64,000 nucleotides of DNA, from positions 434,001-498,000 of the forward strand of contig NZ_JAEQNE010000001.1 of NCBI RefSeq assembly GCF_016722785.1, read 5' to 3'. Shown here one piece after another: positions 55,337 through 63,899 of this stretch. Both the position numbers and the translations under genes were made by a program. The notes beneath the pieces were generated by a model. It saw only the letters and a list, made by a program, of their open reading frames with translations. It was not told the DNA's origin and ran no database searches. The DNA is from Ramlibacter monticola (GTDB lineage: Bacteria; Pseudomonadota; Gammaproteobacteria; Burkholderiales; Burkholderiaceae_C). Numbering within the stretch: the stretch's first letter is position 1; the number at the start of each line of letters is the position of its first letter.

Positions 55337-56224
55337 ATGAAGCGCCGCACGCTGCTGCAGTGGGGCGCGCTGGCCGCCACCGGGGAAGCGGCCGCGCAGC
55401 CCGGCCCGTCCACCCGCGCCATTCCCTCCTCCGGTGAAGCCATCCCCCGGGTCGGCCTCGGGACCTGGATCACCTTCAACGTCGGCAACGACCCGCCCGC
55501 GCGCGCGCATTGCGCGCAGGTGATGCGCGCCTTCTTCGAGGCCGGCGGGCGGCTGGTCGACTCCTCGCCGATGTACGGCTCCTCGCAAGGCGTGGTCGGC
55601 GACGGGCTGCGCGCGCTGGAGGCGCAGCAGCGCGTGTTCTCCGCCGACAAGGTCTGGACCGCCTCCGACGGCGCGGCCCAGGTCGAGACCTCGCGCGGCC
55701 TGTGGCAGGTGCCCCGCTTCGACCTCCTGCAGGTGCACAACCTGCTCGCCTGGGAAAAGCAGCTGCCGCTGCTGCAGAAGATGAAGGACGAGGGCCGGGT
55801 GCGCTATGTCGGCATCACGACCTCCGAGGGCCGCCGCCACCGCGAGTTCGAGCAGATCCTGCGCACCCGGCGGCTGGACTTCGCCCAGTTCACGTACAAC
55901 CTGCTGGACCGGGAGGCCGAACAGCGGCTGCTTCCGGCGGCCGCGGAGCGCGGCGTCGCGGTGCTGGTGAACCGGCCCTTCCAGGAAGGCGACCTGCTGC
56001 GCCGGCTGGAGCGCCACCCGCTGCCGCCCTGGAGCGGTGAGATCGCGTGCACGAGCTGGGCGCAATTCGCGCTCAAGTTCGTGATCAGCCATCCGGCGGT
56101 CACCTGCGCGATCCCGGCCACGCGCCGCATCGACCACGTGCGCGAGAACATGCGCGCGGCGCAGGGGGTGCTGCCCGATGGGGCGACGCGCCAGCGCATG
56201 GCCGCCTACGTCGCCCGGCTATGA
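55337..56224 (+). CDS. Exported aldo/keto reductase
   Basis: A 295-residue aldo/keto reductase. The N-terminus MKRRTLLQWGALAA looks like a twin-arginine signal, which is unusual for NADPH enzymes but known in this subgroup. The catalytic tetrad is D75, Y80 (DSSPMYGSS), K105 (ADKVWTAS) and H134 (LQVHNLL). It starts 49 bases from the divergent phosphatase gene. Substrate unknown. Confidence 0.85.
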   Translation: MKRRTLLQWGALAATGEAAAQPGPSTRAIPSSGEAIPRVGLGTWITFNVGNDPPARAHCAQVMRAFFEAGGRLVDSSPMYGSSQGVVGDGLRALEAQQRVFSADKVWTASDGAAQVETSRGLWQVPRFDLLQVHNLLAWEKQLPLLQKMKDEGRVRYVGITTSEGRRHREFEQILRTRRLDFAQFTYNLLDREAEQRLLPAAAERGVAVLVNRPFQEGDLLRRLERHPLPPWSGEIACTSWAQFALKFVISHPAVTCAIPATRRIDHVRENMRAAQGVLPDGATRQRMAAYVARL

Positions 56225-56280
56225 ATCCGCCGGGCCGCTCCGCGGGCCAGCGCCGCAGGCCCGGCCCCGGAGCCTGAGCG

Positions 56281-56877
56281 ATGCCGGAGCTGTGGACCTA
56301 CGGGCTCTCCGACTTCCTGATGTTCTCGCCGCAGGTGTACTGGCGCCTGGTGGCGCGCCACAACGCGCAGTGGTGGCCGGCGCAGTTGCTGGCGCTGGCG
56401 GCCGCCGCGGCCCTGCCCCTGCTCCTGCGCTCCCCGTCGCTGGCGCGGCGGCGCATGGCCCTCGTGCTGCTCGCGCTGGCCTGGGCGTGGCTCGGGTGGG
56501 CCTTCCACTGGCGCCACTACGCGGAGATCTTCCTCGGGGCGCCGTGGGTGGCGGGCGCCTGCGCGCTGGAGGCGCTGCTGCTGGCGGCGGCGGTGGGCTG
56601 CCGGCCCACCGAAGGCGCCGGGGCGCCGTCGCCCGGCGTGCTGTCGTGGGCCTTGCTGGCGATGGCGCTGCTCTACCCGCTGTCCGCGCCGCTCACCGGC
56701 CATCCCTGGGCCGAGGCGGAGGTGTTCGGCTTCATGCCCGACCCGACGGCGCTCGCCACGCTGGGCGTGCTCGCCGCGCTGCAGCCCTGGCCCGCATGGA
56801 GCCGCGCGCTGCTGGCGGTGGTTCCGGTGCTGTCGCTGCTGCTCGGCGCGGCGACCCGCTGGCTGATTGCCGACTAG
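56281..56877 (+). CDS. Integral membrane protein (DUF6064-like)
   Basis: A 198-residue protein with about six hydrophobic segments (near 33-50, 60-78, 84-106, 119-137, 147-165 and 175-194). The N-terminus ELWTYGLSDFLMFSPQVYWRLVARHN has the pattern of a DUF6064-type family. Function unknown. Its TAG overlaps the stop of the convergent gspB gene by three bases. The gap after the aldo/keto reductase is 56 bases. Confidence 0.8.
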   Translation: MPELWTYGLSDFLMFSPQVYWRLVARHNAQWWPAQLLALAAAAALPLLLRSPSLARRRMALVLLALAWAWLGWAFHWRHYAEIFLGAPWVAGACALEALLLAAAVGCRPTEGAGAPSPGVLSWALLAMALLYPLSAPLTGHPWAEAEVFGFMPDPTALATLGVLAALQPWPAWSRALLAVVPVLSLLLGAATRWLIAD

Positions 56878-57581
56878 TACTGCACGCTGTAGCGGTAGCC
56901 GCGGAACTTCAGCACCGCGGACCTGGGGCGGATCTGCTCCACCACCACGCCCGGCGCGGCCTCGTGGCCTTCGGTGACCACCTGGCCGCCGACGATCAGC
57001 ATGCGCTGCGCGGGGTTGTCCGAGTGCACGCCGCCGGAGATCTGCATCTTCGGCAACTCGCGCTGCACTTCGGGCGGGAGTTCGCCGAAAGCCAGCACGC
57101 GGTCGGCGGCGGCCGCCGGCGCTTCGACCGCGGGCGCGGGCGCTGGCGCGGCCGGCGGGGTGTTCGGCGGCACGGCCTTCGCGGGCGCGGTCACCACGGG
57201 CGCCCTCACCACCGGGCGTTCGGGCAAACGCTCCGGCGCGGGCGCAGGTGCTGGAGCCGGCTCGGCGACGGCAAGCGGCGGCGGCGCGGGCGGGCTCACC
57301 TCGGCTGCCACGGGCTTGGGCGGCGGGGCGGCCGAGGATTGCTTGGGGACCGGGGCGTTCGGCGGCGGCATCCCCAGGTCCATGGCGACGCGGGGCGCCG
57401 GCCGCAGCAGCAGCGCCCCGGCAACCAGCAGCACGAGTCCGGCGCCCACCGCGAAGATCCAGAGGGGAATGCGGCGCCCGTTCTCCGTCGGCAGCGGGAC
57501 AGGCTGGGCATGGATGCCGCGGCCGGGGTCGCGCTCCCGTTCGGCGTCGGCGCGGCGCAGGGCATCGAGGATGTACGACAT
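56874..57581 (-). CDS. gspB: GspB-like type II secretion accessory protein
   Basis: A 235-residue inner-membrane protein. The cytoplasmic N-terminus MSYILDALRRADAERER is the GspB signature, followed by one helix (about 39-61), a long Pro/Ala-rich periplasmic linker, and a C-terminal T2SSB domain (about 160-234; QRELPKMQISGGVHSDNPAQRMLIVGG). In other bacteria GspA-GspB insert the secretin through peptidoglycan. It begins 14 bases after gspA. No other type II secretion gene is present here. Confidence 0.88.
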   Translation of the reverse strand: MSYILDALRRADAERERDPGRGIHAQPVPLPTENGRRIPLWIFAVGAGLVLLVAGALLLRPAPRVAMDLGMPPPNAPVPKQSSAAPPPKPVAAEVSPPAPPPLAVAEPAPAPAPAPERLPERPVVRAPVVTAPAKAVPPNTPPAAPAPAPAVEAPAAAADRVLAFGELPPEVQRELPKMQISGGVHSDNPAQRMLIVGGQVVTEGHEAAPGVVVEQIRPRSAVLKFRGYRYSVQY

Positions 57582-57595
57582 GCGCGAGGTCTTTT

Positions 57596-59263
57596 TCAGG
57601 GTTGCGTGCGCAGGCGCGGCTCGTCCACGCCGGTCGCCCGGTTCAATTGCATGTAGGTGAGCGGGCCCGGCCGGCCGTCCGCGGGCAGGCCCTGGGCCAG
57701 CTGGAAGGAGCGCACCTCGGTGCGCAGTGCCCTGTCGAAGCGGGCGCGCTGCGTGGGCGCCGGGGCACCCTTGGCCAGGGCCAGCCGGGTCGCCACCCAG
57801 TCCAGCACGGGGCCGCTCTCGCCGTCGCGCAGCTTCTCGCTGTAGCCTTCCGGCGCCCGCCAGAGCGTGGCGAACTCGCCGCGCCAGCGCTGCGCCAACG
57901 CCGCCAGCGTCACCGTCTGTTCCGTGCCGGCGGCCTGCAGGGTGGCGGTCTGGTCCGTCAGGCCGGCGAGGATCGCGTAGGAGGGCTGGCCGCTCTCGCG
58001 GTCCAGCGTGACGATGCCCGGTCGGCCGAGCTGGCGGATCAGCGCCAGGTTCATCGTGCGGGTGAAGCACTGGACCTGCTGGCGGGCCAGTGCGCCGCAC
58101 GCATCGCCGTCGTCGACCGGCAGCTTCCACACCGTGGCCAGTTCGCGCCAGGCCTGCTGCTCGTCGCGCAGCAGCGTCGGCCGCGGCGGCGGAGCCGGCG
58201 CCTGCACCGGCGCGGGAACCGGCGCAGGCACGGCGGCCCAGACCGGCTGCGCGGTGGAAGACGGCAGCGCCGGGACGTCGTTCGTGCCGGCCGGCGCGGC
58301 CGCGACCTTGGCGGGCGGCACCGGCGCCGCCGGTACGGGAGGCTCCACGATGCCGGTGACGGCCGCCAGGATGCCGGCGCCAGCCGCGAGACCGAGCGCA
58401 CCGGCCAGCGCGGTGCGCGGCCAGGCCGGGGCCGGCACCGTGCCGCGCGGCAGCACCTCCGCCGCGGCCTGGTGCACGATGCGCCGCGTGACCTGCCCCT
58501 GGCCGCCGGCGTAGGCACCCAGCAGGGCGCGGTCGCACAGCAGGTTGATGCGGCGCGGCACCCCGCCGCTGGCCCGGTGGATTTGGCGCAGCGCGGCGCG
58601 GTCGAAGGGCAGCGGGCGCTGCAGGCCGCACATCTCCAGCCGGTGCCGCACGTACTGCGCGCTCTCCGGCTCGCCGAGGGCGCGCAGGTGGTAGCGCGCG
58701 ATCACGCGCTGCGCGAGTTGCTCCAGCTCAGGCCGCGCGAGCATCTCGCGCAGCTCGGGCTGGCCGATCAGGATGATCTGCAGCAGCTTGCGCTCGCTGG
58801 TCTCGAGGTTGGTCAGCAGGCGCAGCTGCTCCAGCACCTCGGGCGCGAGGTTCTGGGCCTCGTCGATCACCAGCACGTTGTTGCGGCCGGCGGCATGCGC
58901 CTGCAGCAGGAAGGCGTTCAGCGGGTCGAGGTAGTCCTTGACGGTGGCGGGCCGCTGCGCCGGCGGCGTCACGGCGACGCCGAATTCGTGGCAGACCGTC
59001 TCCAGCAGCTCGAGGACGGTGAGCTTGGGATTGAAGATGTAGGCCAGGTTGCAGTGCGGGGGCACCTGCTCCAGGAAGCAGCGGCAGACGGTCGTCTTGC
59101 CGGTCCCGATTTCGCCGGTCAGCAGCACGAAGCCGCCGCCGCCCTGCACGCCGTACAGCAGGTGCGCCAGGGCTTCCCGGTGCTGTTCGCTCATGAACAG
59201 CAGGCGCGGGTCCGGCGCGATGGAAAACGGCTCCTGCTTCAGCCCGAAATACGCCGCGTACAT
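57596..59263 (-). CDS. gspA: GspA/ExeA-like AAA ATPase with peptidoglycan-binding end
   Basis: A 555-residue protein. The N-terminal AAA domain has YFGLKQEPFSIAPDP, Walker A GEIGTGKTT (50-58), Walker B NVLVIDEAQ and PRRINLLCDRALL. One transmembrane helix (about 283-303) is followed by a Pro/Ala-rich linker, a central domain, and a peptidoglycan-binding motif near the end (FQLAQGLPADGRPGPLTYMQLN). Together with GspB it energises secretin assembly. It is the first of the two genes. Confidence 0.92.
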   Translation of the reverse strand: MYAAYFGLKQEPFSIAPDPRLLFMSEQHREALAHLLYGVQGGGGFVLLTGEIGTGKTTVCRCFLEQVPPHCNLAYIFNPKLTVLELLETVCHEFGVAVTPPAQRPATVKDYLDPLNAFLLQAHAAGRNNVLVIDEAQNLAPEVLEQLRLLTNLETSERKLLQIILIGQPELREMLARPELEQLAQRVIARYHLRALGEPESAQYVRHRLEMCGLQRPLPFDRAALRQIHRASGGVPRRINLLCDRALLGAYAGGQGQVTRRIVHQAAAEVLPRGTVPAPAWPRTALAGALGLAAGAGILAAVTGIVEPPVPAAPVPPAKVAAAPAGTNDVPALPSSTAQPVWAAVPAPVPAPVQAPAPPPRPTLLRDEQQAWRELATVWKLPVDDGDACGALARQQVQCFTRTMNLALIRQLGRPGIVTLDRESGQPSYAILAGLTDQTATLQAAGTEQTVTLAALAQRWRGEFATLWRAPEGYSEKLRDGESGPVLDWVATRLALAKGAPAPTQRARFDRALRTEVRSFQLAQGLPADGRPGPLTYMQLNRATGVDEPRLRTQP

Positions 59264-59315
59264 GGGCCTAGGATAACTCGGCCATGTGACGGCGGCCTAG
59301 CGGCCAAACCCGCGG

Positions 59316-60563
59316 TCAGGCCATCGCCAGCACTCCGCGGCGGACCCGGCGCACGCTCACGGCGCTGGCGATCATCAGCAGCTGCAGCAGAGCCAGCACC
59401 AGCCAGACGGCGACGAAGGCCCGGTGGTCGATGAGGGCGGCGAACACCAGGGGCGCGAGGGCCTGCCCGATGTCCAGACCCGAATAGACCACGCCGAACA
59501 CGCGCCCGCTCGCGTTTTCCGGCGTGGAGCGCTTCACCAGCAGGTCGCGCGACGGCCCGGAGACGCCGGTGGCGATGCCCATCGCGCCGAAGAGGACAGG
59601 CACCGCCAGGGCCGGCACGTCCAGCACGCCAAGCGCCAGCGCGATGAGGGCGGCCACGCCGCAACCGGCGCCGACGACCCGCTCGCAGCGGCCCGGGTCG
59701 GAGGCGAGGAAGCCGCCCACGAACACGCCGGCCGCGCTGCACACCATGTAGGTCGTGACGCAGGCGGCCAGCATGGCCACCGGCATCTGGTGCAGCTGGC
59801 GGGCGGCCTCCGGCGCATAGGCCTGCACCCCGGACAGCACGCCGGCATAGACGAAGAAGAAGGAAAAGCACATCCAGACGGCGGGGATGCGCAGGAAGTC
59901 GAAGCTGCCCTCGGCGCGCGCCGCGCTGGCCGCGCTGGCCGCGGGCGCCGTCGGCGCGGCAGGCGGCAGCTCCAGCGCCGCGCGCCGCACCCAGAGGACC
60001 GCCAGCACCGCCAGCGCGACGCAGCCGCCGGCGGCAAGCGCGACCCGCCAGTGGAAGGCGATCGCCAGCGGCACCATCAGCGCCGGCGCCAGCGCCCAGC
60101 CCAGGCTGCCCGTGATGCCGTGCACGCTGTAGGCGTGGCCGAGGCGGCGCGGGCTCACCTTCCGGTTGATCAACGTGTAGTCGGCCGGGTGGAACACGCC
60201 ATTGCCCGTGCCGGCGACGACGACGCACAGCATCATGGTGGCGTAGTTGGGGCTGGCGGCGAAACCGAAGGCGCCCAGGGCCAGCAGCGCCAGGCCGCCG
60301 AACAGGATGGGCCGCGGCCCGAAGTGGTCGACCAGGAAGCCGGAAGCCGCCTGCACCGCGCAGGAGACCACGAAGAAGATGGTCATGAGGAAGGCGAGCT
60401 CGGTGTAGCTCACCGCCAGCGCGTCCTTCAGCCAGGGGAACAGCGAGGGCAGCAGCAGCTGGCTGAAGTGGCTCACCATGTGGGCAAGCCCCACCAGCCC
60501 GATCACGCCGGCGTCGCGGCTCAGGGGAACGGCAGGGGCGAGAGTCGGGGCGGACGTGCTCAT
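59316..60563 (-). CDS. MFS transporter
   Basis: A 415-residue transporter with 12 hydrophobic segments. LVDHFGPRPILFGGLALLALGAFGFA holds the MFS A-motif and NGVFHPADYTLINRKVSPRRLGHAYSVHGI is the 4-5 region. Substrate unknown; family members of this shape export small organic compounds. ATG 60563 is the first reasonable start; the longer frame runs through the YeeE gene. It lies 26 bases before the YeeE-type gene on the same strand but may be separately controlled. Confidence 0.88.
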   Translation of the reverse strand: MSTSAPTLAPAVPLSRDAGVIGLVGLAHMVSHFSQLLLPSLFPWLKDALAVSYTELAFLMTIFFVVSCAVQAASGFLVDHFGPRPILFGGLALLALGAFGFAASPNYATMMLCVVVAGTGNGVFHPADYTLINRKVSPRRLGHAYSVHGITGSLGWALAPALMVPLAIAFHWRVALAAGGCVALAVLAVLWVRRAALELPPAAPTAPAASAASAARAEGSFDFLRIPAVWMCFSFFFVYAGVLSGVQAYAPEAARQLHQMPVAMLAACVTTYMVCSAAGVFVGGFLASDPGRCERVVGAGCGVAALIALALGVLDVPALAVPVLFGAMGIATGVSGPSRDLLVKRSTPENASGRVFGVVYSGLDIGQALAPLVFAALIDHRAFVAVWLVLALLQLLMIASAVSVRRVRRGVLAMA

Positions 60564-60588
60564 GCCGCCATGGTAGCGGCTGCCCTGC

Positions 60589-61014
60589 TCACTCGCTGGC
60601 GGCGAGTCGGATGCCCAGGTCGTGCACCGCCATGCCGGCCAGCATCGCCAGCACGAACACCAGCGCCTGCCAATGCCCCGCGCCCAGGGCGACCAGCGCC
60701 GGCCCCGGGCAGAAGCCCGCCAGCCCCCAGCCGACGCCGAACACGAGGCTGCCGGCCACCAGCCGGTGGTCGATGCCCATGCCCGTGGGCAGCTGCATGG
60801 CGCCGCCGAGCAAGGCCGTCGCGCGGCGCCGCGCCAGCGCGAAGGCGAGCACGCCCACCAGGATGGCACCGCCCATGACCAGCGCGAGCGACGGGTCCCA
60901 GTCGCCGGCGAGGTCGAGGAAGCCCTGCACCTTGCCGGGGTCGGTCATGCCGGACAGGATCAGGCCGAGCCCGAACACGAGTCCCGCGATGAATTCAGCC
61001 ACGCGCTGGCGCAT
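60589..61014 (-). CDS. YeeE/YedE-family sulfur transporter, second half
   Basis: A 141-residue inner-membrane protein with about four hydrophobic segments. LVFGLGLILSGMTDPGKVQGFLDL and the Cys motif GLAGFCPGPALVALG are typical of YeeE/YedE (PmpB-like) proteins. With the preceding gene it forms a two-part transporter that has been linked to thiosulfate or sulfur uptake. Its ATG overlaps the preceding stop (TGATG). Confidence 0.88.
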   Translation of the reverse strand: MRQRVAEFIAGLVFGLGLILSGMTDPGKVQGFLDLAGDWDPSLALVMGGAILVGVLAFALARRRATALLGGAMQLPTGMGIDHRLVAGSLVFGVGWGLAGFCPGPALVALGAGHWQALVFVLAMLAGMAVHDLGIRLAASE

Positions 61015-61454
61015 CACGCGGCTCCGAGCAGGGTGTGCCGCAGCACGAAGACGGTCGCGAAGCCGGTGGCCATGAAGGCCAGCGTGGCCAGCACCGAGCG
61101 CGGGGACAGGCGCGAGATCCCGCAGACGCCGTGCCCGCTGGTACAGCCCGAACCGTAGCGAGTGCCCCAGCCCACCAGCAGGCCCGAAAGCACCAGCAGC
61201 ACGGGCCCCGCGGCGATGCGCGGCGCCACCGGCGCGGCGAACAAGGACCACAGCGCGGGCGCGGCAAACAGGCCGGCCAGGAAGGACAGGCGCCAGCCGC
61301 GGTCGCCGGCGCCCGGCCGCAGCAGCCCGCCGACGATGCCGCTGACGCCGAGCACGCGCCCGTTCAGCAACACGAACAGGGCCGCGGCCAGGCCGATCAG
61401 CAGGCCGCCGGCCAGCGAGGTCCAGGGCGTGAAGTGGACCAGGTCGAGCGTCAT
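61014..61454 (-). CDS. YeeE/YedE-family sulfur transporter, first half
   Basis: A 146-residue membrane protein. GLLIGLAAALFVLLNGRVLGVSGIVGG and the conserved GTRYGSGCTSGHGVCGISRLS motif with two Cys are the marks of the PmpA-like half. It overlaps the regulator stop by ATGA and the second half by TGATG. Conserved Cys residues in both halves probably relay sulfur. It is under the BigR-like regulator immediately upstream. Confidence 0.9.
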   Translation of the reverse strand: MTLDLVHFTPWTSLAGGLLIGLAAALFVLLNGRVLGVSGIVGGLLRPGAGDRGWRLSFLAGLFAAPALWSLFAAPVAPRIAAGPVLLVLSGLLVGWGTRYGSGCTSGHGVCGISRLSPRSVLATLAFMATGFATVFVLRHTLLGAA

Positions 61455-61792
61455 TTGCGGGCCCTCCTTGCCTTGGGCGCGGCCGCGCAGAACTGCGCAT
61501 GGAGCACCTGCAGCACCGCCAGCGCCGGCGGGCTCGCCACGCTGTAGTAGATGTTCTTCCCATCCCGGCGCGTCTCCACCAGGTTCTCCTCGCGCAGCAC
61601 GGCCAGTTGCTGCGACAGCGTGGGCTGCACGATGCCGACCGCCTCCTGCAGTTCGCCGACGTTGCGCTCCCCTTCGCTCAGCTCGCACAGCAGCATCAGG
61701 CGGTCCGGGTTGGACAGCACCTTCATCAGCGCGCAGGCCGACTCCGCAGCCTCGCGCATCGCTTCCTTGTCGACGTAGTCGGCGCCCGCCAT
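61451..61792 (-). CDS. ArsR-family regulator, BigR/SqrR-like
   Basis: A 113-residue winged-helix regulator. The HTH lies in ELQEAVGIVQPTLSQQLAVLREENLVETRRDGK. Two Cys, C36 (LLCELSEGE) and C102 (HAQFCAAA), are 66 residues apart, the same spacing as the persulfide-sensing pair in BigR and SqrR; a third Cys is at 20. It would repress the two downstream YeeE/YedE genes until reactive sulfur appears. AAGGAAGGG precedes the ATG. A candidate operator lies 31 bases upstream. Confidence 0.9.
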   Translation of the reverse strand: MAGADYVDKEAMREAAESACALMKVLSNPDRLMLLCELSEGERNVGELQEAVGIVQPTLSQQLAVLREENLVETRRDGKNIYYSVASPPALAVLQVLHAQFCAAAPKARRARK

Positions 61793-61822
61793 TCCCTTCC
61801 TTTCGATTTCGATCCTGACAAT

Positions 61823-61838
61823 ATATATTTTAATATAT
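61823..61838. promoter_or_regulatory. AT-rich palindrome upstream of the BigR-like gene
   Basis: ATATATT-TT-AATATAT is a perfect 7-bp inverted repeat in an AT-rich block unlike its GC-rich surroundings. AT-rich palindromes are the known operators of BigR. It lies 31-46 bases before the start codon and could overlap the promoter. Confidence 0.65.
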
Positions 61839-62052
61839 TATCATCTGACAGATCGATTCGGGCGCGCGCAGGCTCTGCAGGTGGAAGGAATCCTCGAGAG
61901 CACGCCCATGCCGAGCAGCGCCGCGCCAGCCTCCACGGGCCGCGACGGAATCGCCGAGGACGCCCAACGCGCTGCAGCCGTTGCGCTCCCCGGAACGTTG
62001 ACACCCCCGGCGCCAGCGGCGCATCATGGCCGGCTCCTGTGGAGGAACGACC

Positions 62053-62712
62053 ATGTCACTGCGCATCAACGACACCGCACCGGATTTCCGCGCCGACACC
62101 ACGCAGGGTCCGATCCAGTTTCACGAGTGGATCGGCAACGGCTGGGCGATCCTGTTCTCGCACCCCAAGGACTTCACGCCCGTGTGCACCACCGAACTCG
62201 GGTACATGGCGAAGATCGAGCCGGAGTTCAGCAAGCGCAACGTGAAGCTGATCGGCCTGAGCGTCGACCCCGTGGACAGCCACAGCCGCTGGCTGGGCGA
62301 CATCGAGGAGACGCAGGGCGCGAAGGTGAACTACCCCATCATCGGCGACCGCGACCTGGCGGTCTCCAAGCTGTACAACATGCTGCCGGCGGAGGAGGCG
62401 GGCAGCTCCGACGGCCGCACCGCGGCCACCAACCAGACGGTGCGCTCCGTGTTCGTCATCGGGCCGGACAAGAAGGTCAAGATGATGATGACCTACCCGA
62501 TGACCACCGGCCGCAACTTCGACGAAATCCTGCGCGCGGTCGACTCGATGCAGCTGACCGCGAAGTACAAGGTGGCCACCCCCGCGAACTGGAAGCAGGG
62601 AGAGGACGTGATCATCGCCGGCTCGGTGAGCGACGAGGACGCGAAGAAGCTGTTCCCCGAAGGCTGGAAGGCACCCAAGCCCTACCTGCGCGTCGTGCGG
62701 CAGCCGCGCTGA
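62053..62712 (+). CDS. 1-Cys peroxiredoxin (Prx6/AhpC-TSA family)
   Basis: A 219-residue peroxidase. The peroxidatic cysteine C45 is in HPKDFTPVCTTELG; the long C-terminal domain with GRNFDEILRAVDSMQLT and TPANWKQGEDVIIAGSVSDE identifies the Prx6 subfamily, which lacks a separate resolving Cys in the first domain. It detoxifies peroxides in the cytoplasm. GGAGG precedes the ATG. It is divergent from the regulator, with 260 bases between. Confidence 0.94.
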   Translation: MSLRINDTAPDFRADTTQGPIQFHEWIGNGWAILFSHPKDFTPVCTTELGYMAKIEPEFSKRNVKLIGLSVDPVDSHSRWLGDIEETQGAKVNYPIIGDRDLAVSKLYNMLPAEEAGSSDGRTAATNQTVRSVFVIGPDKKVKMMMTYPMTTGRNFDEILRAVDSMQLTAKYKVATPANWKQGEDVIIAGSVSDEDAKKLFPEGWKAPKPYLRVVRQPR

Positions 62713-62720
62713 AGGAGCCC

Positions 62721-63209
62721 GTGGCCACGATCCGCAGCGCCGGGCTGCTGATGTTCCGACGCCGCGGCGAGGCGGTCGAGGTGCTGCTCGCGCATCCGGG
62801 CGGGCCTTTCTGGGCCCGCCGCGACGACGCCGCGTGGACCCTGCCCAAGGGCGAGATCGCCCCCGAGGAGGACCCGCTCGCCGCAGCCCAGCGCGAGTTC
62901 CTCGAGGAAACCGGCTTCACGCCCGCCCCGCCCTTCCTGCCGCTGGGCGAACTGCGCCAGAAGAGTGGCAAGCGCATCACCGCCTGGGCCTTCGAAGGCG
63001 ACGCGGACCCCAGCCTGCTGGTCAGCAACCCGTTCGAGATCGAGTGGCCGCCGCGCTCCGGCCGGATGCAGACCTTCCCGGAGGTCGACCGGGTCCACTG
63101 GTTCGACCCGCAGGAGGCCCGGCGCAAGCTAATTGCTGGCCAGGCGCCCTTCATCGATGCGCTGCAGCTCGCGCTGGCGGGCGAACCGGCTGCCATGCGG
63201 GCGCCGTGA
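62721..63209 (+). CDS. Nudix hydrolase
   Basis: A 162-residue Nudix protein. The box runs from GEIAPEEDPLAAA through QREFLEETG; the N-terminal SAGLLMFRRRGEAVEVLLAHPGGPFWARRDDAAWTLPKG is the strand before it. Members of this group hydrolyse nucleoside diphosphate derivatives; substrate unknown. It begins at GTG 62721 after AAGGAG, 8 bases after the peroxiredoxin gene, so both are probably co-transcribed. Confidence 0.88.
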   Translation: MATIRSAGLLMFRRRGEAVEVLLAHPGGPFWARRDDAAWTLPKGEIAPEEDPLAAAQREFLEETGFTPAPPFLPLGELRQKSGKRITAWAFEGDADPSLLVSNPFEIEWPPRSGRMQTFPEVDRVHWFDPQEARRKLIAGQAPFIDALQLALAGEPAAMRAP

Positions 63210-63231
63210 GCGGCGCCGTAACCGACGCCGC

Positions 63232-63669
63232 TCAGGCGGCCGCGTAGGCGGGTTGGCGGGCCGGCGCTGCGCTTGCCGCCACCAGGGCGTCCTCGACCAG
63301 CAGCTCGTCCTCGACCTCCTCGACCTCCTCGACCACCGGTCGCCGGGCGGCGTGCTCCCAGGCCGCGCGGATCGCCTGCAGGGCCTCGTCCAGGGTCAGG
63401 CGCGAATCGCCCTTGATGCGCAGCCAGTTGGCGCAGAGGGATTTCTCGGCGTCCTCGAAGCAGCCGCCGTACTGCGCACAGCCGATATAGCCGACGCAAT
63501 AGGCGGGGGCGTAATCGTCATAGGCGAAGTCCGCACGGTAGTACGGCTCGGCCCAGTACGCCCTCTGCCAGTACGCGTCCTCCCGCTGGGGATCGACCCG
63601 GCCGTCGATGCGGACTTCGGGTTCGTCTGCCTGCTCTGCCCATTCATCGTGAATCATGCTGCGGGTCAT
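63232..63669 (-). CDS. Conserved hypothetical protein with Cys-rich aromatic segment
   Basis: A 145-residue soluble protein. An aromatic-rich stretch (about 33-58, rich in Tyr and Trp) is followed by a Cys cluster (CVGYIGC, GGC, LC; four to five Cys near 58-80), then a helical part LTLDEALQAIRAAWEHA and an acidic/Ala-rich end. The Cys spacing does not match a known metal motif that I recognise. It may be a regulator or metal-binding protein; function unknown. ATG 63669 follows GGAGAGGG; ATG 63657 is an alternative. Confidence 0.7.
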   Translation of the reverse strand: MTRSMIHDEWAEQADEPEVRIDGRVDPQREDAYWQRAYWAEPYYRADFAYDDYAPAYCVGYIGCAQYGGCFEDAEKSLCANWLRIKGDSRLTLDEALQAIRAAWEHAARRPVVEEVEEVEDELLVEDALVAASAAPARQPAYAAA

Positions 63670-63899
63670 CGCCCTCTCCGTGGTTTGCTGCCTGGGAGGA
63701 ATGATCTCCAAGGGGCCAGCCCGACCGCGTAGGACAGGCAGGTCGCGCCGCTGTCGGAACGCCTGCCTCCTTGTTGCAGGCGGCGCCCCCAGGCGGCCGC
63801 ACGCCGGCGCGGACCCTGCTGAGCCGCCGGGACTTGTCGCGTCGGCGGCTTGCGCGCTCCGCGCCAGCGCCCATACTCGTCGCCTCATCGGAGGCACGC

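Noticed and set aside
54719..56137. 472-residue minus-strand frame extending the phosphatase upstream
   Set aside because: The upstream part is antisense to the aldo/keto reductase; the signal peptide and RHG motif support a start at 55288.
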